From positions 3,844,001-3,908,000 of the forward strand of contig NC_088935.1 in assembly GCF_033473495.1 (NCBI RefSeq): 64,000 nt of DNA, read 5' to 3'. Position 1 is the stretch's first letter, and every line of letters begins with the position of its first letter. The translations under genes were made by a program, and so were the position numbers. Positions 46,651-58,460 of this stretch are shown piece by piece. The notes beneath the pieces were generated by a model that saw only the letters and a program-made list of their open reading frames with translations, was not told the origin of the DNA and ran no database searches. The DNA is from Cercospora beticola (taxonomy: Eukaryota; Ascomycota; Dothideomycetes; Mycosphaerellales; Mycosphaerellaceae).

Positions 46651-49600
46651 CGATGTGCACAAGAGCGTCTAGCTGTGGACAGCAGAATGGAAATTCAGCA
46701 ACCACATCAATTTGTGACCTCACCGCGCGAGCTGAATCTCACGCTTGCCTTGTTCCTCGAGCCAGACACGCTGCAGAACGCAGAGATGGCGAGGACCAGA
46801 CGTAAGTCGAACTCCTGAGCTCGAGTTCGCAGTGCTGTTTCTGATTCCTGTCCCGCCATAGAGCATCTGCAACTTGGTTCCAGCCACAGCTGATAATCTA
46901 CCATGCTCGCACGCGGTTGATCTTGCTTCCTGCACCATAAGCGCGCGGATCGATCGTTCTCAAGGCGTGAACTGCATTAGCTCGAGGATTCGCAGCTAGC
47001 ATAGAGCTGTGACTGACTAGCTGATTTGCCTACCATGAGAACAGCTCAGCTGCGCAGTAGCTTCAAAGCCAAGTCCGAAACAAAGAAGCGATTGCGAGAC
47101 CTCACCTCATGCATTGCATGAACACATGCCTTATCGGGATTTGCGGACTATTGCCATCCTGCAGCTGGACTGGCTTGAGGATTTGACGAGGCTGCGGAAT
47201 GAGGCTACCGAAGATATTGGGTGCACGAGTCAGAGCTCTCCGGGCGCCGATAGTGCTGGATATTGTCTTGCATTGCTCTCAATATTTCCCCTATGAGGAT
47301 CATCTTCCAAGTTCATGGGATTCGATGCTGACTTTGAGGAGGGCGAAGACGAATGTAGAAGTAAAGCCGACCAATCTAGTGGCGCCAATGTTGATCGTGT
47401 ATATTAACTGACCTGATCGATAGGGCTGGGACGTGCTTTCGGTGCCTAAAAAGCTGCAATGTCATCGCAATGGGAGCAGGATTCGTAGCAGGACGCGTAC
47501 CAGACAGTGCTGGCCAAGATGCATTGAGAAGCCCTATCGCGATGACATGCTGTACTCCTAAGCAGTGCGGGCACCATCGCGGGCGACGTTGATCGCGTCC
47601 CTGCATGGCTCAAGCCCAGCGATCCTTCGTGGCACGGATTTGTGGTTGCTTCTGCAGGAACAGAAACCTAGTTGCCCAGGCGTGCATCAGTCCCATGGTG
47701 CGTCTTCTCACCGATTGTGATCGTGCGCGCCTTCCGAAGGGCAGGACTGCGCACGACAAGGCATGACAAGACATCAGGATCGCGGATCGTGGCGGATGGA
47801 GAGCTCTACGATATGCTGGTGAGCTGCTGGACAGTCAGTGGCAATGCTCGTTGTCGCCGATACCAACCACTTCGCTACCGAAGCTCGCCCGACAATGCGA
47901 GTTGAGAGCTCGGAGCGAGTGGGAATCGCGATCGTAAGCATCGTATGACAGCTGCAGACTGCAGCACGTTTGAGCTCGACCGTGGGGTTGGTGTACCTCG
48001 CAGATAGGCCTGCAAGCAGTATGTCGTTCAGCTGCAGGAACAGAAGCGTCACGCGCGCAGCATTTCCCATCACGTTCGTGGGATGTGAAGTCGATCCGCC
48101 ACGTCCGGATAAGACACTGAGGCCGGGGTAGCTTGGGGAAGTCGTCTAGCGATGCGAAGAGCTAGCCGCCGAGTATCGTCCACAGCAGAGCATGTTACAA
48201 CGCATGTTCTGAATTTTCGAAACTCCGTCGGCAAGCGAAAAGTGTGCTTCATTGGAAGATGCAACATGCTGAAATTTTTAGAGTTTTTGCACAAACAGTC
48301 TGAAGGCAGCATGATTGACTTCGCAAGGTCCAGTATCAAATGGAATAGAGTTGAAGGCAGCAGAAGTACCGCCTGGGTGGTCTGAGACCACAGACATCCA
48401 TACCATGACTTGCGTGAAAGCAGCCAACTGGGGAAATTTCTCCCACCATTAGCCGCTTACATGTATTATTTCCAACCTGGTGATGGGTGCAGCAGAGTAA
48501 TCACACGGCTTAGACATGCATGCATAGCCTCAAAGCGGTCGAAGCGGGCGCCAGCAGACGGAAATGGTCGTTCCAACAAGCCACGATGTGCGATTGTGCT
48601 TTCATGGATCCTGTGAGCAATGTCCGCGGAATGAGATGGCGCATTGTCTGTCCTGCTGCTGCAGCAATATTGAGTGCAGTGACATTCCGGCGAAGTGGTA
48701 TGCAGCCTGCGGTCCCGATGTCCTCAGCACAGCTCCTCATCAGAGTTTCTGTGAATGGAGCGCCAAGGCGCATGAATCGGAAAGACATGGCGAAGTAGAC
48801 GGCGTACGACGTCTCTGTCAGACTCGATACGTGAGGTCTTCTGATGCTGTGGTCGCGAGTGGCTTTTGTCATCTTGACGAGAAACGGAAGCGCGGCCGCC
48901 GTGCACCTGCCGGGATGAGGAGACGCGCCTACCCCGGTCGACAACAGGAACAGGAAGTTACGAGCCTTGTTCCTTGTCGCGTACCGCCTGCTCGGACAAA
49001 GAGCAACAACATCACGGCAGCGCATCCGAGAGAAAAGAAAAGTGCCCCTCCAATGTCAAGCCACACGAAATTCGAGCAATACGCCATGTTTCACCGCCCC
49101 CAAGGTTTGCACAAATGTCGTTGCTGCAGCCGTCAGGGACTGCCGCGCGCAAGCACCGTGGACGCCGACGACTGCACCAGCGTGTCGGCCATAGCAGCAC
49201 CTCCCACGTCTCGCAGGAACGGCATGGTGACTGGTGCATGCGCGACAACAGATCTCAATGTAGCCTGAAACACGCGAATGACGTTGTTGAAGAGACGGCT
49301 AGGCGACGGTGGATCGTTGATCAGGAGCAGGCGTTGATGATCATGCAGGTACATACAGCGCTGAGCGGAGAGCACGAGCAACGAATCACGAGTGTTCGGT
49401 TTTCCGCTCCCACCACATCCGCCGATGCTGCCACAATGCCGATTTTCCAAGACAGCAGTGAATGCGCCGGCAGCAGACGCGGGCGCTCGTGGCATTTCCA
49501 ATTGCGGGCGCGCAGGAACGAGGAGGCTGCTGCACACTGCAACCTTTCGTTCCTGTGATCACTTTTTTAGAACACGGGTGGGCGCAGACGAAGCTCCGAG

Positions 49601-51048
49601 CGGGCTCGCTGCTAGTTCACGGCGCCCACGTGGCCAAGCGTTCCATCCATCCAGCGGACGAAGGCAGCGAGAAGCGAGGCCGTCGTCGTCGTCTCCGCTG
49701 ACGCATTCGTGATCATGCTGCGCCAGCTTCCGCCCAGCTTCCACGATCACTCGTGTCAATCGGCAGATTCGCTACATGTGGTATGTGTGCGGTCCAGTAA
49801 GAGCGCGAGAAGCAGTCCGCGGCATGGAGCTCTTCCATGATACCGCACACGCTATTGCCGGCCGTGACGATGGGTCAATGACGCCTCGTGATGAGAAGGC
49901 ATAACTCGTACAGCGAGAGTTGCAGGAATGGCGGCGGGACGAGCGATGCAAGGCAACGTTTTTTGCAAATGGCCGCATTAGAGGACCTTCTACCGTCGTT
50001 CTATCCGCGCCCGTCTGCACCCCCGGCAAGCGAGATTATTGAGTGCGCGCTGGAGGCAGCACCGGTGTCAGTAGCGGTGTCGGTCTCGGCGCGCACGCAG
50101 GAGTGCGTTGCAGACAAATTTGCCACTTGCCCGCCAGCTTCTGTGCAGAAAAAAGGCCAAACGCGTTCGCCGGCGTGCTGAAACGGCACGGCAGGTGTTG
50201 CAGGTGTCGCGAGCTGCTCGCCCTTATCCCTGCACCAGGTGTGCGACTGGGCCGACGATGCAGAGCTGTGGAAGCTTTCCCAGCTAGCGCGCTCGAGCGA
50301 GCTGCCTTCTCGCGGCATGTGCGGAAGGCAATGAGGCGATCAATCCGAGCCCGCCTGCTGGAACTCATCTAGAATGATCCCATATTGCCGTGGCTTGCGC
50401 GGTCGGCGCGACCGCATACGAGTGCTGCGCACGCCCGGTGCAATGCGGCAGGTGCACGAGGAGTGTGGTTGTGCGTCGTGCGACATGGGACATCGACGTG
50501 CCAAAGAAATTGACGTCGACTGTGCTGCCGGCGATCGCTGCGCAGGCGGCTTCCTTGCTCACGATGATACGAGGCCGGTTACGTTGAAACCTTCAGCCTC
50601 GGGCTGCAAAGGATGCGAACGTAGGGCGGCGGGTCATGCGTCGTTTGCTCTGCAGCAACAAGGCTTCACATTATTAGCTCGAACCTAGCTGCCGCCAAGT
50701 GCGAGTGAAGCCTCCTTAAACAGGCAGCGGTAGGCACAGGCTCACCGCCCGGGGTTGGGCGCCGAGCACAGACAGGTACTCCCGTTTTGCATCATGGGTC
50801 CATGGGAAATGATCCGTCATGGACTTGCGTGGGAGGGAGAAAAGTTGCCAGGCCGCAAACATATAAGCAACCTCGCCGCTCCGCTCCCACCACTGCTCCC
50901 ACCACAGATCAGACCATCACGATTACGCTTGCAGAGTTGGCCTTTACGACTACACGACCGAACATTGATCACATTGACGACAAGCCCACCACACCACTAT
51001 ACCATCACCACACTCAAGCTCAGCCAGACCGAATTACCAACCACCACA
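46651..51048. other. gene-free interval, nothing convincing
   Basis: This is 4.4 kb with overlapping open frames on both strands, the longest 234 aa at 48564-49268, which starts at GTG. None has a known motif or a supported intron chain. A TATA-like ATATAAGC at 50861 is followed by a C/A-rich stretch that looks like a fungal leader for the candidate at 51049. Confidence 0.45.
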
Positions 51049-51402
51049 ATGCCTGCCTCGACATTCGGACCACCACCATACCCACCTCCAAGCCGGCCTC
51101 TGCCTCCCACGCCTACCAAATAAATGTTGCTGATTACACGCAACATATGATGGCTCGGCTGGAATTCGTCACCAACCCCGATGGAGCGAGATCGACAAGA
51201 AGCGACGCGGGACCGCAAAGATAAGGCACCGCGCGCCTGACGATTCATGAACCACCTCGAATCGCCTGGCATGCATAACCAGGGCTTTTGTCACCATCTG
51301 ACCTCCACTCCGACCGACGGGTCCAGCTTCGCCATCGAGATCACTCAACGACTGGCCAAATCCTACTGGTTCTTCTCGCATCCACCACCTTCTCCAAAAT
51401 GA
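51049..51402 (+). other. candidate small gene or gene relic
   Basis: An ATG at 51049 sits in a good start context after an A/C-rich leader, 188 bp downstream of a TATA-like box. It opens a 24-codon Pro-rich frame (51049-51123). Protein-like sequence then goes on in another frame (HMMARLEFVTNPDGARS) and returns to the first frame at 51247-51402 as a 51-aa reading with SSFAIEITQRLAKSYWFF. I could not find introns of normal length that join the parts. It may be a frameshifted relic, a gene with unusual splicing, or chance. Confidence 0.25.
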
Positions 51403-53552
51403 CATGGAGCATTCGACTACATCCCTCGGCGATAGTCATCAACGTCGATGATGCAAATTCCAGCATCCTTCGACTGATTCGCCGTGCTTCATCACCACGA
51501 CTGTAACACTATCTCGTTTAATACACTTCTTCTGGGGCTGCTGGGCGGCATGTGTTATTACTATTACTACTTTTTCGCGGGCTCGCTGGCATACATTGGG
51601 TATAGGATCCCACTCCAAGGCAGATTGAAACGGCTGGATTCGCTGTCGGTTAATAGTACATGCTGATGAATTGGCGGGCTTGCATGGGATATTTTCTGGC
51701 GCTACAAAGGTTTTTAATGCATGGATACGGAGGAGGACGATACCCCAGAGGCTGCAGCAGAAATATGCGCGCCGAGTTTGTTAGTTGTTTGAATAGCGAT
51801 TGACCTTCGCGTCCAATGAAGTGTCATTTCGTGTTACTTTGGTCCTCAATTTTTCTCACCTTCCCCGACTGCTGCTTCTCTCTCGACTCGTCCGAAGTAG
51901 ACCACCTGCAGGCGCGCGAGACATGTCAACGCCGTGGCTCGTGACTCGGGTTGCGCCATCCACGCATACGCATACCTGCACGACATGCTGCCTTCGTCCG
52001 AACTGCCGGTGCTGGACCTCAAACAGCTGACGATTGTCATCACTATCTTCGTCACGAGCACAGTCGATCACACTAACCGGCGCTTCAGGTAGAAGTGCAT
52101 TGCAGGTACTACAGCATCGCTTCGACCAACACTCAAACGCTCTTGCCGCGAGTTAATGATGATGCTCTCTGGCCAAGTGTAAGGAGTGCTGCACGATCCA
52201 CACATGCAATGCAATCTAATCAACCGCCACCGAGACATGTCCGGTATTATTGGCAGCACGAGCTGAAGTCCTGCCCGCCCATTGCTCAGAGCCATGCCAG
52301 CTGCATATCAAACAAGCGAGCTCCCGCTTCGCTCTCTGTGCGACAAACACTTTAATACACACACGCGGCAATCCTTCCAAGGCGTGCATTATGCCGCTGC
52401 TACGCTGGCACCAGCTGACAGCTTCCGCAATGCGGTCGGTGTGAAGGAGCACACAATCTATGCATCATGCATGTTTCCAAGGCATGAGCAGACTCGCATA
52501 CAGCATCTCCACCGCTTCGAATCCTCATCACGGAGTTGCGAACAAGACCACTCCGAGGCCCCACTGGGCGCTCGTGCTGCGCAATAGACCGGTTGCTGGG
52601 TCCTGTCCAAGAGCGTTAGGGGCTGCAGCAATGTCCTGCAGCTGCAACGCATGGACATCATTGCGCTGCTGGCACCTCTGGACAGCTGTACTCACTGCAG
52701 AAGGTACATGCATCTGGAGTGACTTGCTATGACAACGCAAGACCTTGGAATGGAGTGTACTCGCAACCTTGTTCATCAAACTCAATACCGCAAGTCCAGT
52801 CTCGCAAACATTGCCACATCAGTACGACCGTGATTTGGTGCGACACCGCCACCTGTTCACGGTCTTCTGGATCAACGGAATGTGTACTTGACGCGCGGAA
52901 AGCAAAGGCCAGAATTAGCACAGCACGTATGCAGGGTAGTAAGCGCGAGCAACGAACGGCGCCCGGCAACGCAACGCCCAAAATGGCGCTTGCGAATGTC
53001 GGGCTCGCAAACACTTCCATCGTCGGGAGCCGTCGTATCAAACCTTGACAGGAGTGCTAAGATCGACAAATTGGCACTTTCTGACGAGACGCCCAATGCT
53101 CGGGATGACAAACAAGATCTGCCGTTGAAGAAAGGAGCTGGCACCGGATTGCAGACCGCCTTCCTGTCATAATATGGAAGACATTGACACTTCATGCAGG
53201 GACAACACATCACAATGGCACTCCTGAGATCTCCGTTTGGAGTCGAAAGCCCAACACAGCCACTAGCTAACGGTCGACACGACATCCTCACTCCCACGTG
53301 GCATTCCGTCGATGCGCGGTCCAAGTCCTGGTGCGAGCTCAGGAAAGTGAAGCGCCAGAAGATTGCGAGAGGCGAAAGTCAGCAACCTCAGCATCGGCGC
53401 CTTCCCTACTCACATTGTGTCTCTACTATAGACGCGACTCTCCTCTTCACCTCAGCTTACTAGCGGAACAATACAGGTGAAGTTATCGCAAGCTTCATGC
53501 GGCTACACTTTGCGGCTACTCTCAGACTTTCTCAACCTGAAGCGCTCAAGCC
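51403..53552. other. gene-free interval, nothing convincing
   Basis: Short overlapping open frames only, at most about 150 aa. No motif, repeat or RNA gene is seen. Confidence 0.45.
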
Positions 53553-53916
53553 ATGTCCCAACCACCAAACCCTCGAGGATACGACTCCGACTGTCTGGAC
53601 CACGAGATGAGCCACTTTCAGCTTCGAGACCAACACCAAGCAGAGTTGCAGGCGATCGAGTCATCTGGAAGCTGTCGCGTCGAAGAGGTAGCTGCACTGG
53701 GATGAAGAAGGCAAGGACAGCCCGCTTCCATCTCTTGTTCGAAAATGCCTCGCATACCAGCAACAGGTCTTGAGCCTCGAGTTGGGCAACAAAGTCTCGC
53801 TGAGTCAAGCCACGGAAGCGAATTATCACATTGCCGCTGGACAGGAAGGTTTCATGTTGCCTCTCCGGAAGCAAGTCCAGCGCGCAGAAGCCACTTTCTG
53901 TCACTCCTGCAGGTGA
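53553..53916 (+). CDS. possible small two-exon gene, unknown product
   Basis: An ATG at 53553 opens a frame that, with a 73-nt GT..AG intron (53688-53760, GTAGCT to TACCAG), would code 96 aa. The composition is ordinary and protein-like (SHFQLRDQHQAELQAIESS, then QQVLSLELGNKVSLSQATEA). No family is recognised, the branch site is weak, and protein-like sequence goes on in other frames after the stop, so the true extent may differ. Confidence 0.25.
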
Positions 53917-53945
53917 AGTCCTGTCGTCAAACGAGGCCCAGTTTC

Positions 53946-54716
53946 ATGCCGGCACTTGTCCAAGTGCCGCCGAACATGCTCGTCAGGCCATTCAACCGGA
54001 ACAGTTTTCTATCTTTGTCGCAGCCGGCTGTGACTGCCGACCTCACGTTCAGACTTGTCGTTTCAGATGAGTACACGTTCGATGGTATCAGAGCAATCTT
54101 CCCCGTGACCAGTGATCCTAGACAATCATTTATCCGAAAGCCGCGAAAGTCCTTTCACAGACTTCAACATCGATTAGGGTTGAAGCAGGCCAGCGAGAAG
54201 ACTGACAGAAAATTTCTGCGAGTAATTCGGCGACTGCCCGAACCTTCGCGACCTGGTCGTTTTCGGATTCAACGGCCGGCTTGGTAATTATCAGTGGAGT
54301 GTTCCTGGTCGAGGTCAAGAATTGGCGTTACTAATGTCACTCTCGGCGGATGGCGCGATTGGTTGCTGCCAGTGCAAACCAACAGCGCCAAATGGATGAT
54401 TCGGAGCGTTGCTCACATGTGTCCAAGCCCTTGTGCGTGGGGGTGCATTCCAACAGTGTCGACGTACGGCAGTGGGCTGTACAGCCGACCGACCTGTTGG
54501 CCAACGGTCCAGCCCAACGTATACTCCGTCGGACGGCCGGCGGGAGATCACCAGGCCGCAGTTCCTGGTCGACAGTTTGTGAAGGGCATCCCAGACATTG
54601 TTGTCAAGAAAATCAGCCACGTGCCGGGAATTGCGTTTTCCAGGAATGGAAACATATGCTTCACTGCAAGCAAAAGGTCCAAGTGCAGAGACACGATGCC
54701 GCATTTCACACCTTGA
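53946..54716 (+). pseudogene. protein-like frame with one internal stop
   Basis: One plus-strand frame runs from the ATG at 53946 to 54716 with a single TAA at 54285. Parts such as VSDEYTFDGIRAIFPVTSD and FVKGIPDIVVKKISHVPG look like real protein. No domain is recognised. It may be a decayed gene, two exons, or chance. Confidence 0.2.
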
Positions 54717-55108
54717 TGCTCCGACTTCAATGTCCGTGGGTGCCGCACCACAGCATGCTGTGCAGCACGAATGCCAAAACTCACGTCTTGAACGCGATCC
54801 CCAATCATCTTGCTCCCGAGTCGTTCCGATGCATCAACTCCTCGGGAGATGTTGAGGAGTTATCGCGTGCAAGATTGGTCGACTTTTCGCCTTTCAATTC
54901 ACGAAGCCTGGCTCGTTCAGTACCCTTCTCAACTCAATGCTGATAACGAGGCATTTAGGCAGACCCAATCAAACGTGACCAACACGCTGCCCAACGACGT
55001 GACATTGGCCGTTACATCAGGATTCATCCAGCAACTCCGTTTGCGTGTTCTACTGTGACTGACCACCGTGCCGTGCTCGATTGAACGACATCACAGAGGC
55101 TGATCATA

Positions 55109-55675
55109 ATGCCTACTACCCAAGCCATTTTTCAGATTGTCACGCCTGCCGCAGCCTGTCAGCAGCTCGACGACGCTACTTCCAACTGTGATCAGCAGAT
55201 AAAGACCATTGTGACAACTTCCACAACTTTCACAAATACAACGACCAAGAAGCGGGTAAACTTCTGCAGCAGCTGTGTAGAGCCTGCAGTCATCAGACGA
55301 GACTTTGCATTCTCACCAGATGATCCACGATACTGGCTACGCGCCGGAGCTTCCGAGGGTGATGAACAGCAGAGCACGACTGTCGGAAGCGCCAGGCAGA
55401 AACCGAAGCGGAAACACTCTATCACGATCAAGAAACCTTCGTATCGGAAGACTGAAATATCTCCAAGAAAAGGCGGAACGTCTCACAAAGATTCAGCGTC
55501 CAAAAGAAATGCCATGGCAGTAACCTCGACGGGGATAGAACGGCCTCCTACACCTTTTCCGACACTCGAACGCCAGATTGGCAGTCAATTGCTGCTGCAG
55601 AAGAGCATCACCCTGTTCAAACATGCCGCGTCAAGGGTCGCGAACTATAGGCCATCCTCTGCGCTTTGGTTCTAA
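55109..55675 (+). CDS. possible hypothetical gene, 188 aa
   Basis: An ATG-to-stop frame without introns. The middle and C-terminal parts are Lys/Arg/Ser-rich (QKPKRKHSITIKKPSYRKTE) and could be a nuclear-type disordered protein. There is no recognised domain. The stop TAA overlaps an ATG of another short protein-like frame (HDAVKEMQAREAFLLKKQG). Since frames of this size arise by chance in this region, confidence is low. Confidence 0.3.
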   Translation: MPTTQAIFQIVTPAAACQQLDDATSNCDQQIKTIVTTSTTFTNTTTKKRVNFCSSCVEPAVIRRDFAFSPDDPRYWLRAGASEGDEQQSTTVGSARQKPKRKHSITIKKPSYRKTEISPRKGGTSHKDSASKRNAMAVTSTGIERPPTPFPTLERQIGSQLLLQKSITLFKHAASRVANYRPSSALWF

Positions 55676-56415
55676 TGCACGATGCTGTCAAGGAAATGCA
55701 AGCGAGAGAAGCTTTCTTGCTGAAGAAGCAGGGCAGTGGAGTATGAACAATGGATCTCTGCTTCAGGCTCGCAGACAGATTCAACACGAGATCGGTAACA
55801 ACCAACTCTATCTGTTTCATGCTTCCGGTACTTGCCACTGTATCCGAGACGAACTCTCGAATCGAAGAACGTTTCATGAAGGGACCATGCCAAGGCTGTT
55901 GAAGTGCTGAGTCCCAGATCTGCTTCACACCACCCCAAAAGATATGGAATTGCTGCCTAGTGGATTGGGCTGGAGCCACTGCTGTGGCTGTTGCACGTCT
56001 TGAGTCATCTAGATCACAGACTCTGCGTCCAAGGCACTTGCAACTGGCGACACTGGCCTGCCGATCTCTGGAATTGTGTCATGCACAAGATTTGTACGAA
56101 CGATGAAGGGGCAATGGCCGTAAGATCCGACGAGAAGATACTGCTTCGTATGGCCAAGGCAGTTGCGAAGCAGATACACCAGGTCGACCTGTACGCGGAA
56201 AATTATCCACCATCGAACTTATCTCGCAGCTTAAGCGATGGAACAAGTGACCAGGAAACATGCTCCGGCCAAGTGAAGATGCTACCTTCAGCGCTTCAGC
56301 CAATGTCAATTTGTGGGACGGGTTCAAGTCTATGTGCAGTGCAGCATACCCATATGAAGGCGGCCACACAAACGAAGCTTAAGCATGCGGCCAAGCTCTA
56401 TACATACCGTGCACT

Positions 56416-57075
56416 ATGGTTGACAGGCTCACCTCAAAACGCAAGCAACGAATCAATTCTGACAAATCTCTCCACGATGAAGCCACCTCCAAGACCAAGC
56501 TTCGATCACAGCAGCGAAGGCCTCGTCCATTTTCTCCTTCGTGCCACAAGAGAAGACCCAACACCGAATGGCATGTCAGCAAGAGCGCTACTACCCACTT
56601 CGTGTCTTTGACACCTTCAAGGTTCTATCCCACACTCTCCAAAAATCTTCACCCGCGTTCCTCCAGCATTTCATCCCACTCTACACGCCTGAAGAACAAA
56701 TGCTGGCGAGCGTTTCATCAGGTGTCGACAAGTCTCAACTCGAAACTCGATCTTACAATCATAGCGCCATCCTCACACCGAGACACAATTTCACCAGCGG
56801 TGACCAAAAAGGATTCCCGTCGGAGTGCTCTCCGAAACCAAATGACGAAAAGTGCGCGGAAACCAGAGGAAACGCCTTGAATGATCATCCAGAATGCCGA
56901 AGTTCAACAAGAGAACCACACCAAAATTCTAGAAAAATTCTACGCCTCTTCCACGATGTTCATCATAATGATGATCAGTGAGAAAAGGGCTTCGACGCTA
57001 GTTTCTCCTTCTTCACACTATTTTAGTCTGCTTTTGCACAGACTACATCCTAAACTGGCGCAAGAGACGATGTGA
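56416..57075 (+). pseudogene. basic protein-like frame with one in-frame TGA
   Basis: From the ATG at 56416 the frame reads 154 codons of basic, Ser/Lys/Arg-rich sequence, meets TGA at 56878-56880, and restarts at once with ATG for 64 more codons (including IIQNAEVQQENHTKILEKF). It may be a relic with a nonsense mutation, or chance. No family is recognised. Confidence 0.2.
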
Positions 57076-58043
57076 TCTTCCCGCGCGCCTCGCTAGCGAT
57101 ACCGACGAGTCAGACGGAATATGATTAGCAGAAGAATCCGTCGAATGCAGTCCACTATGCAGGCAGACATGGCGAAGACAACGACATGTGCCCAGGCCCC
57201 TAGAAGGCACACAGGCGTCGGCAAAGACGAGCGTGCCAACAAAATACCAAGCACAAAGGACTAACGCAAATGCCAAAGTCAGATCTACACGTGCACAAGT
57301 CACGAAACAACCAACCAGGGAACAAACCTCCTCCTAGTCGCGGATCATTCTTCCTTGCACTCGAGCAAATGATCGAATGCTTAGTATGGATTTTCCTATT
57401 AGTACAGATCTACGAATAGTCAAATTGCGTTTCTCGTACAGATGCACTTCCCTGCAAGTCTTCAAGCCAGTGGCTAGTGTTGGCTAGTTTGGGGACAAAT
57501 GGTTACTGGTTTATCAATGATCACGAATTGCACGTCGCCCTTGCTTATTAACACGTATGTAATTCTGTAGTCATGCAGTGGAATGGAATATCGTCGGTCG
57601 AGTGTTCGATCTGGCGGTGACAGGAGATGCGATGACGACCCCGTTGCGCGCAGCGGCACAGCGGTATAGCTCGTAGGTGAACTGTGCGCAAGATTATGAA
57701 TGGAAGTCCCGTGGGCAGGTTGATGTAATACGGAATCTCACGTTCTTCGAATCGCATTCTCGAACCATTGTGACAATGTGATCCAGTAAGCAATTTCTGA
57801 TTCTGGAACATCTACAATCGTATCAAAGTGAAGTGTCTATCCTCTGGTATCGCAGTGTACAGGCTGCGCGACATACAATGCTCGATGTGATGAATCCCCA
57901 AGACAAAAGTACTCCACCAACCAATTTGACGATCATTTCCCGATCTGCAAGAAAAGCACGCACATTCGTCGCCATCGTGCAGAAGAGCACACTGCTCCAA
58001 AGCGTTTCTTCGGTCCAAGTGGACGTAGACAGACCGATAACGA
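57076..58043. other. gene-free interval downstream of DnaJ-X gene
   Basis: This is 1 kb with only short overlapping frames. It probably includes the 3' UTR of the DnaJ-X gene. Nothing else is seen. Confidence 0.5.
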
Positions 58044-58460
58044 TCACGGCGTTCCCCAAGTCGAAGGCCTCATACGTTCAGGCTCGCTAGTAACATTTTC
58101 CTTCTTGTTGTGCTCTTGCTGGAGATTATCTTCCGTTTTCTGTAGTTCGTCGTTCCACGTCGTGGGGTCGTCTGTATCGTGGTCAGGAGCCACAACGCGA
58201 ATGCTATGCTGCGCGTTGGCCCTTCTTCTCGTCTTCGCCAGCGCCGGGTGGACTTCCGATTGCTGTGGTGGTACCCGGCCATAATAAGCAGGGGAGTCGG
58301 GGCGCGGGGATGATTCGAAGGAGAATTGAGATGGTGAACGAGGGGGAAGAGGTGGTGGTGAAGGAGTTGGGGGCACTTTTCCGCGAAGCGAGGACTTCTT
58401 CGGAGGAGCAGCGCCCTCTTTCTTTGAAGAGCTGGAAGGAGTCGTTGGCGTGGGCGCTTT
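58044..58460 (-). other. in-frame open extension beyond the DnaJ-X stop codon
   Basis: Directly after the TAG at 58463-58461 the same minus-strand frame stays open for 138 codons to a TGA. The reading is Pro/Ser-rich, then acidic and Gln/Asn-rich (PRSPSQFSFESSPRPDSP, then DDPTTWNDELQKTEDNLQQE), like the disordered tails of fungal proteins. It has no ATG until its last nine codons, so it cannot be a separate gene of normal type. It could be reached by stop read-through, by an intron I could not find, or may be a former C terminus cut off by a recent nonsense change. One other minus frame is also open here, which lowers the weight of the open length alone. Confidence 0.45.

Noticed and set aside
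48564..49268. 234-aa plus-strand open frame, with a 171-aa minus frame opposite
   Set aside because: Non-ATG start on the plus strand and mutual overlap; no recognisable motif in either.
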